DNA of 64,000 nt from WVYX01 sp039592335 (GCA_039592335.1 JBDHBX010000018.1:62001-126000), one strand, 5' to 3'; positions 16,073 to 24,661 are shown, counted from the first letter of the stretch. The notes: a model not told the origin generated them from the letters alone. Numbers and translations: made by a program.

Positions 16073-17271
16073 CCCAGACCTGGGACGTGGTGGTCGTCGG
16101 TGCCGGCCCTGCCGGCTCGGCTGCGGCTCGTGTGCTCGCAGACGGCGGTCGCTCGGTCCTGCTGCTCGACAAGGCATCCTTCCCCAGGGAGAAGGTCTGC
16201 GGTGACGGACTGATCCCCGACGCCTTGAACGCGCTGCGGCGCGCCGGCGTGTACCAGCAGGTTGTTGCCGAAGGGCACCAGGCATCGGTCCTCTCCGCCT
16301 TCAGCCCGCACAACATCCGCGTGGACGTTTCAGGCGAGTTCGTGACGCTGCGCCGTGACCGGTTGGACCACGTCCTGCTGCAGGCGGCCATGGTGCGCGG
16401 CGCTCGGTTCGAGCAAGCTCGGGTGACGGCGCTCCGCGCCGATGACGACGGCGTCACTGTCTCGCTCGCGGGTGCCGACCGCGACATCCGTGGCCGGATC
16501 GCGGTGGTGGCCACGGGTGCGGACCTGTCGCTGCTTCAGCAGGCGGGCATGGCCCGCCGCCGGCGGCCGAGCGCGGTGGCGCTGCGGTGCTACGTGCGCT
16601 CTCCGGTTACAATCGACGCGCTCATCATCTCGTTCCACCGTGCCATTCTCCCGGGGTACGCCTGGATCTTCCCGATGGGAGACGACGAGTACAACGTGGG
16701 CTGCGGCGTGTTCTACCGACGGGGGCGCAAGGCCAGCGTGAACCTGCGGACCACGTTTGCGACGTTCTCCGAGGCGTTCCCGCTGGCGCGGGAGCTCCTC
16801 GGCGAGGCGGAGCACGTGAGCCCGCTCACGGGAGCGCAACTGCGTTGCGGGCTCGACGGTGCGGCTGCCTGTCAGTCGACCCGCATCCTCTCAATCGGCG
16901 AAACCATCGGCGCCACGTTCCCCTTCACCGGAGAGGGCATCGGCAAGGCGATGGAGACCGGAGAGATCGCGGCGCAACAGATCGACCGGGCTCTCGTCGA
17001 AGACGACCGTCGGCACCTGACGCGCTTCGCCGACGTTCTCCAGCGGGAGTTGGCGCCGCGCTACACGGGGTACCGCATCGCCGAAAGCTGGCTCGCACGG
17101 CCGTGGGTCAACGACCTCGTCGCCGGCAGGGTACGGCGCTCGCCACGGCTGCAGCGAGCCGTCGCAGGCGTGCTCAACGAGTCCATCGATCCCCGGATGA
17201 TCTTCTCGTGGCGGCTGTTCGTACCGGCTTGGCTCCCCTGGAAGCCGCGCGAAGCGGACTGGGCGCCGTGA
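16069..17271 (+). CDS. geranylgeranyl reductase family FAD-dependent oxidoreductase
   Basis: 400 residues from GTG 16069. The N-terminal FAD fold has VVVVGAGPAGSAAARVLAD, LLDKASFPREKVCGDGLIPD (the family's PR.K.CG.G signature), a second nucleotide motif VVATGAD, and FPFTGEGIGKAMETGEIAA near residue 290. This family reduces isoprenoid double bonds (chlorophyll phytyl chains, archaeal lipids, menaquinone). Its partner is the next gene, a squalene/phytoene synthase, which supports an isoprenoid substrate. Overlaps both neighbours by 4 bases. Confidence 0.82.
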   Translation: MTQTWDVVVVGAGPAGSAAARVLADGGRSVLLLDKASFPREKVCGDGLIPDALNALRRAGVYQQVVAEGHQASVLSAFSPHNIRVDVSGEFVTLRRDRLDHVLLQAAMVRGARFEQARVTALRADDDGVTVSLAGADRDIRGRIAVVATGADLSLLQQAGMARRRRPSAVALRCYVRSPVTIDALIISFHRAILPGYAWIFPMGDDEYNVGCGVFYRRGRKASVNLRTTFATFSEAFPLARELLGEAEHVSPLTGAQLRCGLDGAAACQSTRILSIGETIGATFPFTGEGIGKAMETGEIAAQQIDRALVEDDRRHLTRFADVLQRELAPRYTGYRIAESWLARPWVNDLVAGRVRRSPRLQRAVAGVLNESIDPRMIFSWRLFVPAWLPWKPREADWAP

Positions 17272-18332
17272 CGGGCACGCTCGCCCCGCCCCTTGCGGCG
17301 GCCGACCGTGCGTTCTGCGACGCGATGCTCCCTAGGGTCTCGCGCACGTTCGCGATCTGCATTCACCTGCTGCCGTCGGATCTCGAGCACCCTGTACTCG
17401 TGGCGTACCTGCTGTGCCGCATCGCCGACACGATCGAGGACACTCCCGATATCCCGCCGGTCGAGAAGGACCCACTCTTCGCGCACTTCAGCCGATGTCT
17501 CGAGCCGGGTGGCCCCGACGCCGGGGTGCTGAGCGGCAGATTCAGCGATCCCGTGAACGACGAACAGGTCCTCGCCCGTGACGCCGACATGGTGTTGCGG
17601 GAATTCCGCCGGCTTCCGCCATCACAGCAGGACGCCATCCGACCGTGGGTCCAGGAGATGAGCGCCGGGATGGCGGAGTTCGTGCGCCGCGACGAGGACG
17701 GGAGACACCTCGCCACGCTCGCGACGGTCGAGGAGCTCGACCGCTACTGCTATTACGTCGCCGGCACGGTGGGACACCTGCTGAGTCGACTCTTCCGGCT
17801 GCACGACCCGTCGCCCGACCTCGATCGGTACGACCGGCTCGACGCGCTCGCCACGAGCTTCGGGCTGGGATTGCAGCTCACGAACATCATCAAGGACGTG
17901 GCCGACGACCGCCGGCGCGGGTGGAGCTTTGTGCCACGACAGTTGTGTGACGCCGTGGGCATCGAGCCGGGAGAGCTTCAGAAGGAGGAGCATCGTGATG
18001 AGGGGCGGCATGTCATGCGCCTGCTGATCGAGAAGACCAAGGGGCATCTGGGCGACGCACTGCGCTACTCCACCATTCTGCCGCGTCGCCAATACGGCAT
18101 CCGGCTCTTCTGCCTGACCTCGCTTTACTTCGCGGTGCGCACGCTACACCTGGCCGAGCGTGACCCTCGCCTCCTCGACCCCGCTCACAAGGTCAAGATC
18201 TCGCGCGGCGAGGTGTACCGCACGATCGCGATGACCCGGCTCATCGCCTCGAGCAACGTGCTCGTTCGCACCTACTTCCGGCGACTCGCCGGGGCGGCTT
18301 GGTGGCACCGCCACGTGGAGGTGGCGCCATGA
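17268..18332 (+). CDS. squalene/phytoene synthase family protein
   Basis: 354 residues from GTG 17268. Both Asp-rich Mg2+-diphosphate motifs are present: LLCRIADTIEDTP (DTIED) and QLTNIIKDVADDRRRGWSFV (NIIKDVADD). YCYYVAGTVGHLLSRLF is the helix that lines the active site. The N-terminus (SRTFAICIHLLPSDLEHPVL) is closer to squalene-synthase-type enzymes than to CrtB. It condenses two prenyl diphosphates head to head, C15 or C20 length not determinable. No HpnC/HpnE partner is visible. It overlaps thyA (ATGA). Confidence 0.82.
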   Translation: MTGTLAPPLAAADRAFCDAMLPRVSRTFAICIHLLPSDLEHPVLVAYLLCRIADTIEDTPDIPPVEKDPLFAHFSRCLEPGGPDAGVLSGRFSDPVNDEQVLARDADMVLREFRRLPPSQQDAIRPWVQEMSAGMAEFVRRDEDGRHLATLATVEELDRYCYYVAGTVGHLLSRLFRLHDPSPDLDRYDRLDALATSFGLGLQLTNIIKDVADDRRRGWSFVPRQLCDAVGIEPGELQKEEHRDEGRHVMRLLIEKTKGHLGDALRYSTILPRRQYGIRLFCLTSLYFAVRTLHLAERDPRLLDPAHKVKISRGEVYRTIAMTRLIASSNVLVRTYFRRLAGAAWWHRHVEVAP

Positions 18333-19123
18333 GACAGTACCTCGACCTGCTGCAGCACATCTTGGACCACGGGCAGCCCAAGCGGGACCGCACCGGTACC
18401 GGAACGCTCAGCGTGTTCGGTCACCAGATGCGGTTCGACTTGGGCGACGGCTTCCCGCTCGTCACCACGAAGAAGCTCCACCTGAAGTCCATCGTGCACG
18501 AGCTCCTCTGGTTCCTGAACGGCGACACCAACATCGGTTACCTGAGGGACCACGGCGTCAGGATCTGGGACGAGTGGGCGGACGAGCGGGGAGATCTCGG
18601 CCCCGTCTACGGAGCACAGTGGCGCTCGTGGCCAGCCCCGGACGGAGAGCGCATCGACCAGATCGCCAGGGCGGTGCAGCAGATCCAGGAAGACCCGGAA
18701 TCGCGCCGCATCGTCGTGAGCACGTGGAACGTGGCCGAGCTGCCCAAGATGGCGCTGCTGCCGTGCCACGTGCTGTTCCAGTTCTACGTGAGCCAGGGCC
18801 GACTGTCATGCCAGCTCTACCAGCGTAGCGCCGACACCTTCCTCGGTGTCCCCTTCAACATCGCGTCCTACGCGCTGCTCACGATGATGGTCGCCCAGGT
18901 GACCGATCTGGAGGCCGGCGAATTCGTCCACACCTTTGGCGACGCCCACCTGTACACCAACCACCTGGGGCAGGCCCGGCTCCAGCTGTCACGCGAGCCC
19001 CGACCGCTCCCCACGCTGCAGCTCAACCCGGACGTCCGCTCGATCTTCGACTTCGCGTTCGAGGATTTCACGGTCGAGGGCTACGACCCCCATCCGCACA
19101 TCAAGGCAAAGGTGGCCGTCTGA
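18329..19123 (+). CDS. thyA: thymidylate synthase
   Basis: 264 residues, the standard ThyA length. The motifs are KRDRTGTGTLSVFG (phosphate-binding Arg), FPLVTTKKLHLKSIVHELLW, WNVAELPKMALLPCHVLFQF with the catalytic Cys, YQRSADTFLGVPFNIASYA and the C-terminal IKAKVAV. It methylates dUMP to dTMP with methylene-tetrahydrofolate, releasing dihydrofolate, which the next gene (folA) recycles. The ATG is chosen because it overlaps the upstream stop as ATGA. Confidence 0.97.
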   Translation: MRQYLDLLQHILDHGQPKRDRTGTGTLSVFGHQMRFDLGDGFPLVTTKKLHLKSIVHELLWFLNGDTNIGYLRDHGVRIWDEWADERGDLGPVYGAQWRSWPAPDGERIDQIARAVQQIQEDPESRRIVVSTWNVAELPKMALLPCHVLFQFYVSQGRLSCQLYQRSADTFLGVPFNIASYALLTMMVAQVTDLEAGEFVHTFGDAHLYTNHLGQARLQLSREPRPLPTLQLNPDVRSIFDFAFEDFTVEGYDPHPHIKAKVAV

Positions 19124-19605
19124 TCGTCTCCCTCATCGCGGCCATGGCCGAGAACCGCGTCATCGGCAGCGGCAACGCCCTCCCCTGGCGGTTGCCCCGT
19201 GACATGAAGCGGTTCAAGCAACTCACCATGGGACACACGGTGGTGATGGGTCGCACCACGTACGAGACCCTCGACGGGCCGCTGCCCGGACGACGCAACG
19301 TGGTGCTCAGCCGAGACCCCAGCCGCTCCTACGAGGGCGCAGACGTCGTGGCGACTCTGGATGAGGCGCTGAGTCTTGTCGGCGACGACGACGAGGTGTT
19401 CGTCGCGGGTGGCGCCGAGATCTACCGCCTCGCGCTGCCGCGCGCCGATCGCATCTACTTGACGGTGGTGCATGCCGAGGTGGCCGGCGACACCGTCTTC
19501 CCACCGTTCGACGAGTCCGAGTGGGATCTCCAGGCCGACGAGCGCTGCGACCGTGACGAGCATCACGCTCACGCGTTCAGTTTCCGCACCTACGAACGCC
19601 GCTGA
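19120..19605 (+). CDS. folA: dihydrofolate reductase, probable CTG start
   Basis: 161 residues. Motifs are AENRVIGSGNALPWRLPRD (substrate pocket), MGHTVVMGRTTYETL (NADPH), and VFVAGGAEIYRLALPRADRI. It regenerates tetrahydrofolate for ThyA. The first ATG (19144) would delete the first beta-strand. The codons just before it (LIVSLIAAMAENRVIG) match the conserved DHFR N-terminus MISLIA, and the frame contains no ATG, GTG or TTG upstream. The start is therefore inferred as CTG 19120, overlapping the thyA stop as CTGA. A weak AAGGTGG lies upstream. Confidence 0.92.
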   Translation: MIVSLIAAMAENRVIGSGNALPWRLPRDMKRFKQLTMGHTVVMGRTTYETLDGPLPGRRNVVLSRDPSRSYEGADVVATLDEALSLVGDDDEVFVAGGAEIYRLALPRADRIYLTVVHAEVAGDTVFPPFDESEWDLQADERCDRDEHHAHAFSFRTYERR

Positions 19606-19726
19606 CGCGGCTCCTCCCCACCCACGCACCACCGACGAACACGAATCCACGCCGACTCGCGCGTGTGATGCGTGCCACATCGAGCATCGACGGTCCTTCG
19701 TAGTTCAAAAAACGTCCAAAGAAGTA

Positions 19727-19755
19727 TTGCAAATCGGTTCGGCACCTTTTATCGT
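19727..19755 (+). promoter_or_regulatory. possible promoter of the ATP-grasp/kamA operon
   Basis: The AT-rich patch 19703-19755 is unusual for this DNA. TTGCAA (19727-19732) and TATCGT (19750-19755) are 17 bases apart, 33 bases before the start at 19788. The -10 match is only fair. No other gene signal was seen in 19606-19787. Confidence 0.35.
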
Positions 19756-19787
19756 GTTGCCCAACAAGAACCTGCGCTTGGAGTTCG

Positions 19788-20879
19788 ATGCGGATAGGGC
19801 TCGCGTACAACCAGCGACCGGACGACGTCACCTGGCGAGGTGGCGGCGGTGATCGCGCTTCTTCGAATGAGCCCTCCGAGCCCGCCGACGCCTACGTCGA
19901 GTGGGACGATCCGGAGACCATCGCAGCGGTCGGCAACGCGCTGCGCGTCTTCGGCGACGTGGTCATGCTCGAGGCGGTCGGTGAGTTCCCAACCCGCCTG
20001 CGAGACGCGCGGGTGGATTTCCTCTTCAACATGGCCGAGGGCGTGAGCGGTCCGAACCGCGAGTCGCACGTGCCGGCCATCGCCGAGTTCTTCGACATCC
20101 CGTATCTGGGGAGCGACCCGCTCACCCTGGCCCTGGCCCTCCACAAGGGCCGTGCGAAGGAGACCTTCGTGCAGCGCGGCGTGCCGACGCCGCCGTCCGT
20201 GCTGATCGAGACCGAAGCAGACGTGGCGAACCTGAACGGGGCGATGCGCTACCCGCTCTTCCTGAAGCCGGTGTGGGAAGGCTCCTCTAAAGGAATAGGG
20301 GAGGCCAACCACGCCCCGACCCTGGAGGACGCCCGCGAGCGCTCCCGGCATCTGTTGGCCACCTACCGCCAGCCGGTGCTGGCCGAGAGCTACCTTCCCG
20401 GCGACGAGATCACGGCGGCGATTCTCGGCAACGGCGCGGACGCCGAGGTCCTGCCCCTCATCCGCTACCGATTCGGCGCGCTCCCGGACGGTGCGCTCCC
20501 CATCATGGGGTACGAGGCCAAGTGGCTGTGGGATCAGCCCGACACCGACCTCGACGTGCTCGAGTGCCCGGCACAGATCTCCGCCGACCTCGAGGAGCGG
20601 ATCCGAGCGGCGGCGCTGGGGGCGTATCACGCCCTCGGGTGCCGTGACTGGTCGCGTGTCGACCTCCGCCTGGACACCGACGGCACGCCGCACGTCCTGG
20701 AAGTGAATCCCCTGCCGGGCGTGATGCCCGACCCCGACGCTCACAGCTGCTTCCCGTGCGCGGCGTCCGTGGCAGGCATGAGCTACGACGAACTGATTCA
20801 GGCCGTCACGAGGATTGCCTGGCGGCGAGCAACGGGAGAAGAGTTGCAGACGGCCACCCTCTCAGGAGCGTCCCACTGA
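19788..20879 (+). CDS. D-Ala-D-Ala ligase-like ATP-grasp enzyme 1
   Basis: 363 residues. It has the three-part ATP-grasp layout of Ddl: an N-terminal domain with DFLFNMAEGVSG, a central ATP-binding region with LFLKPVWEGSSKGIGEANHA (the Gly-rich loop over the phosphates), and a C-terminal Mg2+ site DLRLDTDGTPHVLEVNPLPG with the paired Glu/Asn. These enzymes join a carboxylate to an amine through an acyl phosphate. It differs from true Ddl in the substrate loops, and a second paralogue follows, so a role outside cell-wall synthesis is likely. First gene of a four-gene run. Confidence 0.82.
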   Translation: MRIGLAYNQRPDDVTWRGGGGDRASSNEPSEPADAYVEWDDPETIAAVGNALRVFGDVVMLEAVGEFPTRLRDARVDFLFNMAEGVSGPNRESHVPAIAEFFDIPYLGSDPLTLALALHKGRAKETFVQRGVPTPPSVLIETEADVANLNGAMRYPLFLKPVWEGSSKGIGEANHAPTLEDARERSRHLLATYRQPVLAESYLPGDEITAAILGNGADAEVLPLIRYRFGALPDGALPIMGYEAKWLWDQPDTDLDVLECPAQISADLEERIRAAALGAYHALGCRDWSRVDLRLDTDGTPHVLEVNPLPGVMPDPDAHSCFPCAASVAGMSYDELIQAVTRIAWRRATGEELQTATLSGASH

Positions 20880-21889
20880 ACGTCGCCGTGATCTACGACG
20901 GCGGCGCCGCCGACTGGAGCCCAGAAGACATCCAGTCGGTGCTCGACGTCGTGGCCGAAGTGAGTCAGGCCCTGACGAAGGCCGGGCACACGGTCACGAA
21001 GGTGCCGGTGCTTCCCGACCTCGAGTGGCTCGACGCCATCCGCAAGGCGGACGTCGTGTTCAACCTCTGCGAGGGAGTGGGGGGGGCCAGCTACATGGAG
21101 TACAAGGTCGCGTCGGCGATCGAGCTGGCCGGCGTCCCGTACACCGGCGGCTCGGCGTGGATGATGACGGTATGTCATCGGAAGCCGTTGCTCAACGCCC
21201 TGCTCGAATCGGCGGGGCTGCCCATTCCGCGCTGGTGCCTGCCCGATCATTCGCCGATCCCGACCGACTTCCCCCTGCCCGCCATCGTCAAGCCGGCGGA
21301 GGAGGACGCCAGCGTGGGGATCGAGCAGGCCTCGGTGGTAACCACGCGGGAGGAGCTCGAGGCACGAGTCACCGTGATGCGCCAAGCCTACGGCGAGCTG
21401 ATGATCCAGCAGTACGTGCGCGGGCGTGAGATCGCCACAGCCGTCGTGGGCGAGCACACGCTGCCGCTTTCCGAGATCGACTTCGGACAGATGCCCGACG
21501 ACACCTGGCACATCGTGTCGTTCGATGCGAAGTGGACGGAGGCCAGTCCCGAGTTCGCCGGTACGCAGCCGGTCTGTCCGGCCGAAGTCGAGCCCGAGCT
21601 GGCACAGCGCATCCTCCAGACAGCGCACGCCGCGTGGCGCGCGGTCGGGGGATCCGGCTACGGGCGGGTGGACATGCGGGTGGACGGCGACGGCGTGCCG
21701 TGGGTGCTGGAGGTGAACCCCAGCCCCGACATCTCGACCGACGCGGGACTCGCGAACATGGCGTGGGCCTACGGATGGTCCTACGAGGAGCTGGTCTCTC
21801 GCGTGGTGGACATTGCCCTCACCGAGGCCGCGACCGAGGAGCCGGGCCGAGTTCTGATATCGAGCGACGGCGCCCAGCAGGTGGCATGA
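20876..21889 (+). CDS. D-Ala-D-Ala ligase-like ATP-grasp enzyme 2, probable CTG start
   Basis: 337 residues starting LNVAVIYDGGAADWSPED. CTG 20876 overlaps the previous stop (CTGA) and has a perfect AGGAG (20864-20868) 7 bases away. No ATG, GTG or TTG fits in the right place: GTG 20888 would cut the first strand. Ddl-like motifs are VVFNLCEGVGGASYMEYK, PAIVKPAEEDASVGIEQ, FGQMPDDTWHIVSFDAKW and RVDMRVDGDGVPWVLEVNPS. It is a paralogue of enzyme 1 rather than a duplicate. It probably performs a second amide-bond step in the same pathway. Confidence 0.8.
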   Translation: MNVAVIYDGGAADWSPEDIQSVLDVVAEVSQALTKAGHTVTKVPVLPDLEWLDAIRKADVVFNLCEGVGGASYMEYKVASAIELAGVPYTGGSAWMMTVCHRKPLLNALLESAGLPIPRWCLPDHSPIPTDFPLPAIVKPAEEDASVGIEQASVVTTREELEARVTVMRQAYGELMIQQYVRGREIATAVVGEHTLPLSEIDFGQMPDDTWHIVSFDAKWTEASPEFAGTQPVCPAEVEPELAQRILQTAHAAWRAVGGSGYGRVDMRVDGDGVPWVLEVNPSPDISTDAGLANMAWAYGWSYEELVSRVVDIALTEAATEEPGRVLISSDGAQQVA

Positions 21890-22407
21890 GCGTCCGCGAT
21901 TCGGTGATCGTGCTGCGCGCGCCGCGCGCCGAAGACCGCGACCGGGTGCGCGCGATGGTCGAAGCAACGGGCGTGTTCCGCCCCGAGGAGGCGGACGTAG
22001 CGCTGGAGGTGTTCGACGACGCGGTCGCGTCGCCCAGCGTCGACTATCACGCGCTCGGGGCATACGACGACGACCGGCTCGTGGGCTTCACGCTGTACGG
22101 CCCCACACCATGTACGGTCACGACGTGGGACCTCTACTGGATCGTGGTGGACCCGGACGTGCATCGTCTCGGCGTGGGTCGCCGGCTGATGGCCGCGAGC
22201 GAAGAGACGATAAATCGACAAGGCGGACGACTGGTGGTGGTGGAGACGTCTTCCCGAGAGGACTACGCACCCACGCGGGCGTTCTATGAAGCCCTGCGGT
22301 ACGACCGCGCCGCCCACATCGCGGATTACTACGCGGCGGGCGACGACTTGATCGTGTACACGAGACCGCTGGCTCCTCCCCCGGCAGGGACGGCACACGA
22401 TGGCTGA
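21886..22407 (+). CDS. GNAT-family N-acetyltransferase
   Basis: 173 residues. The acetyl-CoA site is clear: LYWIVVDPDVHRLGVGRRLM (motif A, R/QxxGxG/A type) followed by RAFYEALRYDRAAHI (motif B). The N-terminal half carries FRPEEADVALEVFDDA, which probably shapes the acceptor site. It could acetylate beta-lysine (as AblB does) or the ligated product of the two ATP-grasp enzymes. Its ATG overlaps the preceding stop (ATGA), and its own stop overlaps the kamA start by 8 bases. Confidence 0.85.
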   Translation: MSVRDSVIVLRAPRAEDRDRVRAMVEATGVFRPEEADVALEVFDDAVASPSVDYHALGAYDDDRLVGFTLYGPTPCTVTTWDLYWIVVDPDVHRLGVGRRLMAASEETINRQGGRLVVVETSSREDYAPTRAFYEALRYDRAAHIADYYAAGDDLIVYTRPLAPPPAGTAHDG

Positions 22408-23593
22408 TTGGCAGAAGCTTCTGCACGAGCGTGGCATCCGCTCCCTGCAGCAGCTCGCAGACAAGTTCGGGCCCAAGCACTTTCCGGACATCGCGCGGCT
22501 GCAGGAGGCAGTGGACAACTTCGAGCTTCGCATCTCACCGGCGATGATCGGCCTCATCGAGGAACCGGGTGACGTGATCTGGCGGCAGTACGTGCCCGAC
22601 CTCCAGGAGCTCGAGGTCGTCGACGGCGTGATGGACAGCCTGAACGAGGAGGCCGACAGCCCGGTACCCAACATCACCCACCGGTACCCCGATCGCGCGC
22701 TCTTTCTCGTGAGCCCCGTGTGCGCCGCGTACTGCCGGTTCTGCACCCGACGGCGCAAGGTCGGCGACCCCGACAAGATCCCGATGTCGCAGCTCGAGAG
22801 CGGGTTCGCCTACCTCGAGGAGCATGCGGAGATCCGCGACGTGATCCTGTCGGGCGGCGATCCCCTGCTGCTGTCGGACCGGCGCCTCGACCTCATCCTG
22901 GGACGGCTGCGGAAGATCAAGCACCTGGAGGTCATCCGTATCGGGAGCCGGATACCGTGCCACCTACCGGAGCGGATCACGCCCGAGCTCTGCGCGGTGC
23001 TCAAGAAGCACCACCCGCTCTACATCAACACGCACTTCAACCACCCCGTCGAGCTCACCCCCGCGGCCGTGCAGGGCCTGGGGATGCTGGCGGACGCCGG
23101 CATACCCTTGGGATGCCAGACCGTGCTCCTCAAGGGGGTCAACGACGACGTGGAGATCATGAAGGAGCTGATGCAGCGGCTTGTCGCGGCCCGCGTCCGC
23201 CCCTACTACCTCTATATGTGCGACAACGTGGCCGGCGTGGAGCACTTCAAGACCAACGTCCGGAAGGGCCTCGAGATCGTGGAGGGCCTGCGGGGCTGGA
23301 CCAGCGGGCTCGCCGTACCGCACTTCGCGATCGACGCCCCCGGCGGCGGCGGCAAGATCCCACTGCTACCGGAGTACGTCGAGGAGATCAATGACGACGA
23401 GGTGGTGCTGCGCAACTACCGCGGCGAGCGCTACGTCTGGAAGCAGCCGCCGGAGGGAACGCTGGTCGCCGCGGGGAACCACGAGCCGGAGTACGGGATG
23501 ATGGCCGAGCCCGGACCGCGGCCGGCGAAGAAGCGCAGGACGCGCAAGCGCTCCGGCAACGGCGACCGCCGATCCACCAAGCGCAAGAAATAG
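22400..23593 (+). CDS. kamA: lysine 2,3-aminomutase (radical SAM, PLP)
   Basis: 397 residues. The radical-SAM cluster Cys are 108, 112 and 115 (CAAYCRFC). The PLP Lys is K319 in APGGGGK. Two Asp known to bind the lysine epsilon-amine in the Clostridium subterminale enzyme (D293, D330) are matched here by D275 (MCDN) and D312 (IDAPGGGGK), with identical spacing to each other (37) and to the PLP Lys (7). This favours L-lysine over glutamate as substrate and (S)-beta-lysine as product. The C-terminal 25 residues are very basic (KKRRTRKRSGN and on). Last gene before the terminator at 23597. Confidence 0.88.
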   Translation: MADWQKLLHERGIRSLQQLADKFGPKHFPDIARLQEAVDNFELRISPAMIGLIEEPGDVIWRQYVPDLQELEVVDGVMDSLNEEADSPVPNITHRYPDRALFLVSPVCAAYCRFCTRRRKVGDPDKIPMSQLESGFAYLEEHAEIRDVILSGGDPLLLSDRRLDLILGRLRKIKHLEVIRIGSRIPCHLPERITPELCAVLKKHHPLYINTHFNHPVELTPAAVQGLGMLADAGIPLGCQTVLLKGVNDDVEIMKELMQRLVAARVRPYYLYMCDNVAGVEHFKTNVRKGLEIVEGLRGWTSGLAVPHFAIDAPGGGGKIPLLPEYVEEINDDEVVLRNYRGERYVWKQPPEGTLVAAGNHEPEYGMMAEPGPRPAKKRRTRKRSGNGDRRSTKRKK

Positions 23594-23618
23594 CAGAGGG
23601 CCCGCGAACGCGGGCCCT
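23579..23618. repeat. left 40-bp direct repeat (3' end of kamA plus terminator)
   Basis: This 40-base segment matches 32208-32247 at 37 positions: 12 identical bases, one mismatch, 3 identical, two mismatches, then 22 identical. It contains the last kamA codons, the stop and the hairpin. The two copies bracket an 8.6 kb block. Confidence 0.75.
23597..23618. terminator. rho-independent-type hairpin after kamA
   Basis: AGGGCCCGCG and CGCGGGCCCT are exact complements flanking AA. The 10-bp stem is GC-rich, with only a short T-run. It lies between the convergent kamA and the lipoprotein gene ending at 23667, so it may serve both. Confidence 0.8.
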
Positions 23619-23666
23619 TCAGTACGTCACTCGGTCGTGGGTACCCACAACCAGGCGCGTTCTTTC

Positions 23667-24431
23667 CTAGGGGGCATCCGTGTCGATGTAGTTGACGAAG
23701 TCTTCCTCGAACAGCCAGTCGTACGCGAACATCCCAAATCCGCCGTTCCAATAGGGTCCCCATATCGAGTACGTGGCGTCGGGAGTTCCCGGCACTGGCC
23801 AATATGGCCACGGGGGATTTCCGGGATTGACCGCATCGTCTGTCAGCTGCCCCAACGTGCAGTCTACCCATGCCCAGCGCACGATCCAGATCTTGGCGTT
23901 CTCGAGAGGCCCGTTCAGCTCCGCGGTACCCTGAAGTCTCAAGCCTCCCTTGCCATTGGGGATGGCCGCCTCGTCATATATGCCCGAGCTAAGGCATTTT
24001 AGACCCGAACCACCCGGCCATGGATTCTCATAGATGATGAGCACGTAGCGGTGCGCTCCATAGGCGGGCCCGCGTTCAGGCTTTGGGAAGCCTGCCCCTT
24101 TGAACTCCCACTTAAATACTGGGCCCTCGGGTGCATAGGTAAAGGTTCCAGAAGGAGCCAACGGAGCGTCCGTCACCCCGCAGGTTGGGTCTGTGCTGGT
24201 GACATTCGCTTCCTCGCCAATGCCGTTGATTTGCTCGATGACCGCTTGCTTCGCGCATAGGGTGACTTGGGCCGTGGCTTCGCCGCCGCCTCCATCTTTT
24301 CCACACGGCGGGGTCTCGCACTTGTTTCCCCCCTTGGCGAACTCGGGACCGTCAATCGGCACGGTCGGGCCCTCGTCCTGACAGGCAGCAAGCCCGAAGG
24401 CCAGCATCAGAAACGGAATCATGCGCTTCAT
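23667..24431 (-). CDS. lipoprotein A with unrecognised C-terminal domain
   Basis: 254 residues from ATG 24431. Signal: MKRMIPFLMLAFGLAAC, Cys17 lipidated. After a short Gly/Lys linker, residues 56-254 form a domain starting VTLCAKQAVIEQINGIGEEA, then FTYAPEGPVFKWEFKGAGF, YVLIIYENPWPG, AKIWIVRWAWVDCT and FAYDWLFEEDFVNYID. The same landmarks occur in the same order in the C-terminus of the protein encoded at 30758-32194, so this is a real, mobile domain. I know no family for it. Its signal peptide and upstream DNA are shared with lipoprotein B. Confidence 0.8.
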   Translation of the reverse strand: MKRMIPFLMLAFGLAACQDEGPTVPIDGPEFAKGGNKCETPPCGKDGGGGEATAQVTLCAKQAVIEQINGIGEEANVTSTDPTCGVTDAPLAPSGTFTYAPEGPVFKWEFKGAGFPKPERGPAYGAHRYVLIIYENPWPGGSGLKCLSSGIYDEAAIPNGKGGLRLQGTAELNGPLENAKIWIVRWAWVDCTLGQLTDDAVNPGNPPWPYWPVPGTPDATYSIWGPYWNGGFGMFAYDWLFEEDFVNYIDTDAP

Positions 24432-24471
24432 TGGAACCCCTAGTCCTTTCGGTGAGACCACATCGCCCGGC
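24364..24471 (-). repeat. duplicated signal-peptide/5'-leader segment, copy 1
   Basis: From GGGCCCTCGTCCTGACAGGC through the signal codons to AGTCCTTTCGG and GAGAC, nearly identical to about 25864-25972. It spans the signal peptide, Shine-Dalgarno and proximal leader of lipoprotein A. Confidence 0.7.
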
Positions 24472-24541
24472 GGGGCACGATCCCCGGCGCCATGACACTC
24501 CTCGCCCGGCGCCCGGCCGACGCCCACACGAATGGGCGGCA

Positions 24542-24661
24542 CGCGAGACTGTTTGCGAGGCTCATCATCTACTTCTGAGTCGTTCGAGGCGCTCACACGT
24601 GACCACTCATTACGACACCGATACTCACCTTTTGCCTACCTGGTTCGGGTTCCGGGACCCC
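24542..24661 (-). repeat. duplicated upstream (promoter) segment, copy 1
   Basis: 120 bases matching 25996-26114 with about ten differences (nine substitutions, one indel). It lies upstream of lipoprotein A. The gap 24432-24765 holds only this repeat, the leader and a non-homologous spacer of about 70 bases; no gene was seen. Confidence 0.75.
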
